From: Vagococcus proximus
Lineage (GTDB): Bacteria; Bacillota; Bacilli; Lactobacillales; Vagococcaceae
Assembly: GCF_029143285.1 (NCBI RefSeq)
Contig: NZ_JAPDSH010000001.1
Coordinates: 310,001 to 374,000, forward strand
DNA: 64,000 nucleotides
Reading direction: 5' to 3'
The position numbers were made by a program, and so were the translations under genes. The notes beneath the pieces were generated by a model. That model made no database searches and had not been told where the DNA came from. It saw only the letters and a list, made by a program, of their open reading frames with translations. Shown here piece by piece: positions 61,989 to 64,000 of the stretch. The stretch's first letter is position 1; the number at the start of each line of letters is the position of its first letter.

Positions 61989-64000
61989 ATGAAAAAATAC
62001 TCTAAACTAACATCATTACTGACTATTGCAGTTTTAAATAGTAATGTATTAATTGCGCCAGTATTTGCGGTTAGTGAGTCTTCAAAAACTAGCATAGATC
62101 AAGAAAAAATATCATATCAACAACCTAAAATAGAATTTAATGACGATGGAACCCCAATATTAGTTGATGGGATGGAATCTGATACATCTATTAAGGATGA
62201 TACGTCTATTAAAGACGATACAACGCTTGATAGTGAACAAAGTGAAGAAGACATCAACAGAGAAAAAGAGAACAATCAAAAAGCTGTTAACGATCGTTTG
62301 AAAGAACTATCTAAGCAGAGAGAAGAGACTGGTTATGTATCACTTCCTAAAGTAAATGACCAAGACACCCCAGAACAAAGTGAAAATGAAACTCGAAAAC
62401 CGATAGTAAGAGGGGAAGAAACGGTAACAACTTTCGCGGAGTTGAAAGAAGCAGTTGCAAAAGAGGGAACAACAGTTATAACAATTACTAAAAATATAAC
62501 AATTCCAAATAATTCTCTTTTGACAATTGATACAGGTACTGACGTCACATTCAATTTTTCTGATGAAGGAAAAATTACGACAACGAGAGCATACAATGTT
62601 TTCAAGTTAGGTAATGTAAAGAAAGTTAGTTTTAATAACTTAAATTACACCCATTCTAATGCAGCTAAGTTCTTAGTAACCAGTGATGATGCAACAAATC
62701 AAGAAGTTAGTTTTGAAGGTACACTTCAATCTAATGCAGCACTGGTATCTTTTCCAGAAGAACAAGGGAAAGTAACGTTTACTGATGGATTGGTAATATC
62801 AAAATTATCAGGTAAAATCAAAGCTTATTTTATTGCAAATGAAATAGAAGTTGGAAATACAGATTTTTCAGGGGTAACATTAACAACTATAATGTTCCAA
62901 GGTTCTAAAGTTTCGTTCAAAAATAGTCCTATTTTTAATAACCAGGATGGTTTGATGTTTGATGTGAAAGAAGATGTTGTCTTTGATAATCAGGATGTCA
63001 TGCTTAAAAATCCTAATGGACAAGTTGTCAAAACAGAAGGCAATATCATATTTAATGGAGGAAGTGTGTCAGCAGATGTTGAAGCGACCGCTAAAGCCAT
63101 TGGATTTGAAGCTGGAAAAGACTTAACTCTTACGGGGACTGAATCGACACTATCATATGGTGAAGGTCATGTTTTCGTTAGTGATCAAACACTTGTGACA
63201 AATTCGAGTATAGCAGTTGCAAAAGCAGGTGTGTTATTCGAAGGTCGAACTGTTGTATTGGATAATACTCAGCTTAATGGCTCATTAAGTAAATTGTATC
63301 TACAAACGAGTAAAGAACAAGCTGAGTTTAAAGTGATTAACAAAAGTATTATTGATATCACTGGCTTAGCAACTAATTTACAAGTTATGGATATTAAAAA
63401 AGGCCCAATTGACTTTAACGTTGCCGGATTAGGCACTAAATTTAATGTCACAGGTGGTAATAAATTATACCTTGAACCAACCGCTAACACACCATTAGTA
63501 AGTGGACTTATTGCAGTAGAAGGTAAGGGGTCAACTTTTAATATCACTGAAGGTGCAATTATGAATGTTCATGCAACAATTAATGATGCCATCACCATGA
63601 AATCACTTGGCGGTAAATTTAATGTTGATGGAGCCGGTAGTGAATTAAATCTTTCAGCAGATACTGATTCAGAATCCGCTGCAACAGCAGAAACTAATCG
63701 TCTTCAACCAGCCGTATTACGTTTTAGTTGGATGGGTGAGACAGAGTTCAATATTTCAAATCAGGCAAAAATTAGTGTTAAAAAAATTGGTGGACAGGCG
63801 TCTGCTATTCGTATGTACGGTTCAAAAAATAAAATTAATATTTCTGGTGGGGCTGATTTTAATGCCGTATCAACAGGTAATGGACCAGCTGTTCATTATC
63901 CTAAAGGCGATACAAATGAATTTAACCTTAAAGATCCTGAATCATCTGTATATATTGAAGCAACCGATGCACAAGGTTTAGCATTTGGTTCATTAGCTTT
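61989..64000 (+). CDS. Secreted beta-helix surface protein, N-terminal part
   Basis: The frame is open from ATG 61989 (GAAGGAG upstream) to the window end, 670 codons without a stop, so the gene is larger. It starts with a signal peptide (MKKYSKLTSLLTIAVLNSNV, cleavage near VFAVSES). Two tandem DTSIKD units follow in an acidic linker. From residue 140, TVTTFAELKEAVAKEGTTVI opens a right-handed beta-helix of short repeats (FNVTGGNKLYLEP, FNVDGAGSELNLS, INISGGADFN). This matches the pectate-lyase-like adhesive domain of enterococcal surface proteins. Anchor (LPXTG or WxL) is beyond the window. Adhesion is inferred; the Mga genes likely regulate it. Confidence 0.82.
   Translation, partial: MKKYSKLTSLLTIAVLNSNVLIAPVFAVSESSKTSIDQEKISYQQPKIEFNDDGTPILVDGMESDTSIKDDTSIKDDTTLDSEQSEEDINREKENNQKAVNDRLKELSKQREETGYVSLPKVNDQDTPEQSENETRKPIVRGEETVTTFAELKEAVAKEGTTVITITKNITIPNNSLLTIDTGTDVTFNFSDEGKITTTRAYNVFKLGNVKKVSFNNLNYTHSNAAKFLVTSDDATNQEVSFEGTLQSNAALVSFPEEQGKVTFTDGLVISKLSGKIKAYFIANEIEVGNTDFSGVTLTTIMFQGSKVSFKNSPIFNNQDGLMFDVKEDVVFDNQDVMLKNPNGQVVKTEGNIIFNGGSVSADVEATAKAIGFEAGKDLTLTGTESTLSYGEGHVFVSDQTLVTNSSIAVAKAGVLFEGRTVVLDNTQLNGSLSKLYLQTSKEQAEFKVINKSIIDITGLATNLQVMDIKKGPIDFNVAGLGTKFNVTGGNKLYLEPTANTPLVSGLIAVEGKGSTFNITEGAIMNVHATINDAITMKSLGGKFNVDGAGSELNLSADTDSESAATAETNRLQPAVLRFSWMGETEFNISNQAKISVKKIGGQASAIRMYGSKNKINISGGADFNAVSTGNGPAVHYPKGDTNEFNLKDPESSVYIEATDAQGLAFGSLA

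Noticed and set aside
62333-63547. Minus-strand and other-frame open frames inside the surface-protein gene
   Set aside because: They lack start signals and overlap a frame with signal peptide and continuous beta-helix repeats from 61989 to the window end.

Overview
The window looks like the chromosome of a low-GC Gram-positive bacterium of the Enterococcaceae, most likely Vagococcus or a close relative. The genus is an inference. It rests on the gene order ylxM-ffh-rpsP-khpA-rimM-trmD-rplS, a sigma-54 type promoter in front of a mannose-family PTS with a DUF956 gene, two Mga-type regulators beside a large cell-surface protein, and AT-rich genes with strong AGGAGG ribosome binding sites. I see no rRNA, tRNA, CRISPR array or intact insertion sequence. 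REGION 1 (1-6135) is housekeeping: a secreted YxeA-like protein, a methyltransferase, then the signal recognition particle, ribosomal protein and tRNA/ribosome maturation genes. The rpsP and rplS promoters share an almost identical palindrome over the -35 box. REGION 2 (about 6058-14436) is an accessory island inserted at the 3' end of rplS. A degenerate copy of the last rplS codons plus the rplS terminator recurs at 14344-14436. Between the copies lie a broken XRE regulator, a HipA-like kinase with a HipS-HIRAN partner, an Abi_C protein, a tyrosine integrase broken by one in-frame stop codon, and an AAA ATPase/HNH nuclease pair resembling Septu. An internal terminator/att-like site at 10584-10642 suggests two elements in tandem. 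This is the best candidate for new biology. REGION 3 (14437-25148) holds small accessory genes, a nucleoside hydrolase with a cre site, a winged-helix/PfkB protein lacking the kinase catalytic motif, a beta-glucoside PTS operon controlled by a BglG-type antiterminator, a 2-hydroxyacid dehydrogenase and a LOG-family enzyme. REGION 4 (25182-36873) is a coherent locus for beta-1,2-glucooligosaccharides (sophorooligosaccharides): two ABC permeases, a binding lipoprotein, DUF624, an acetyl esterase-like hydrolase, a GH3 beta-glucosidase, a GH94 1,2-beta-oligoglucan phosphorylase and a LacI repressor. Its promoter carries two GAAACGTTTC palindromes, a 23-codon leader ORF, and a hairpin that may bridge a Shine-Dalgarno sequence to its start codon. 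REGION 5 (37075-53430) contains a DJ-1/PfpI protein, a Gdx/SugE guanidinium exporter behind a probable riboswitch-type attenuator, an oppABCDF operon, an orphan bacteriocin-immunity-like gene, a SulP transporter, an HD phosphohydrolase, a YvfRSTU-like ABC/two-component operon, and a DUF2798 gene with a terminator in its leader. REGION 6 (53432-64000) has an iron-dependent alcohol dehydrogenase, the mannose-family PTS (EIIAB, EIIC, EIID, ManO) with a textbook -24/-12 promoter and repeated upstream ATACACTA sites, two Mga-family paralogues, and the first 670 codons of a secreted beta-helix surface protein that runs off the window.
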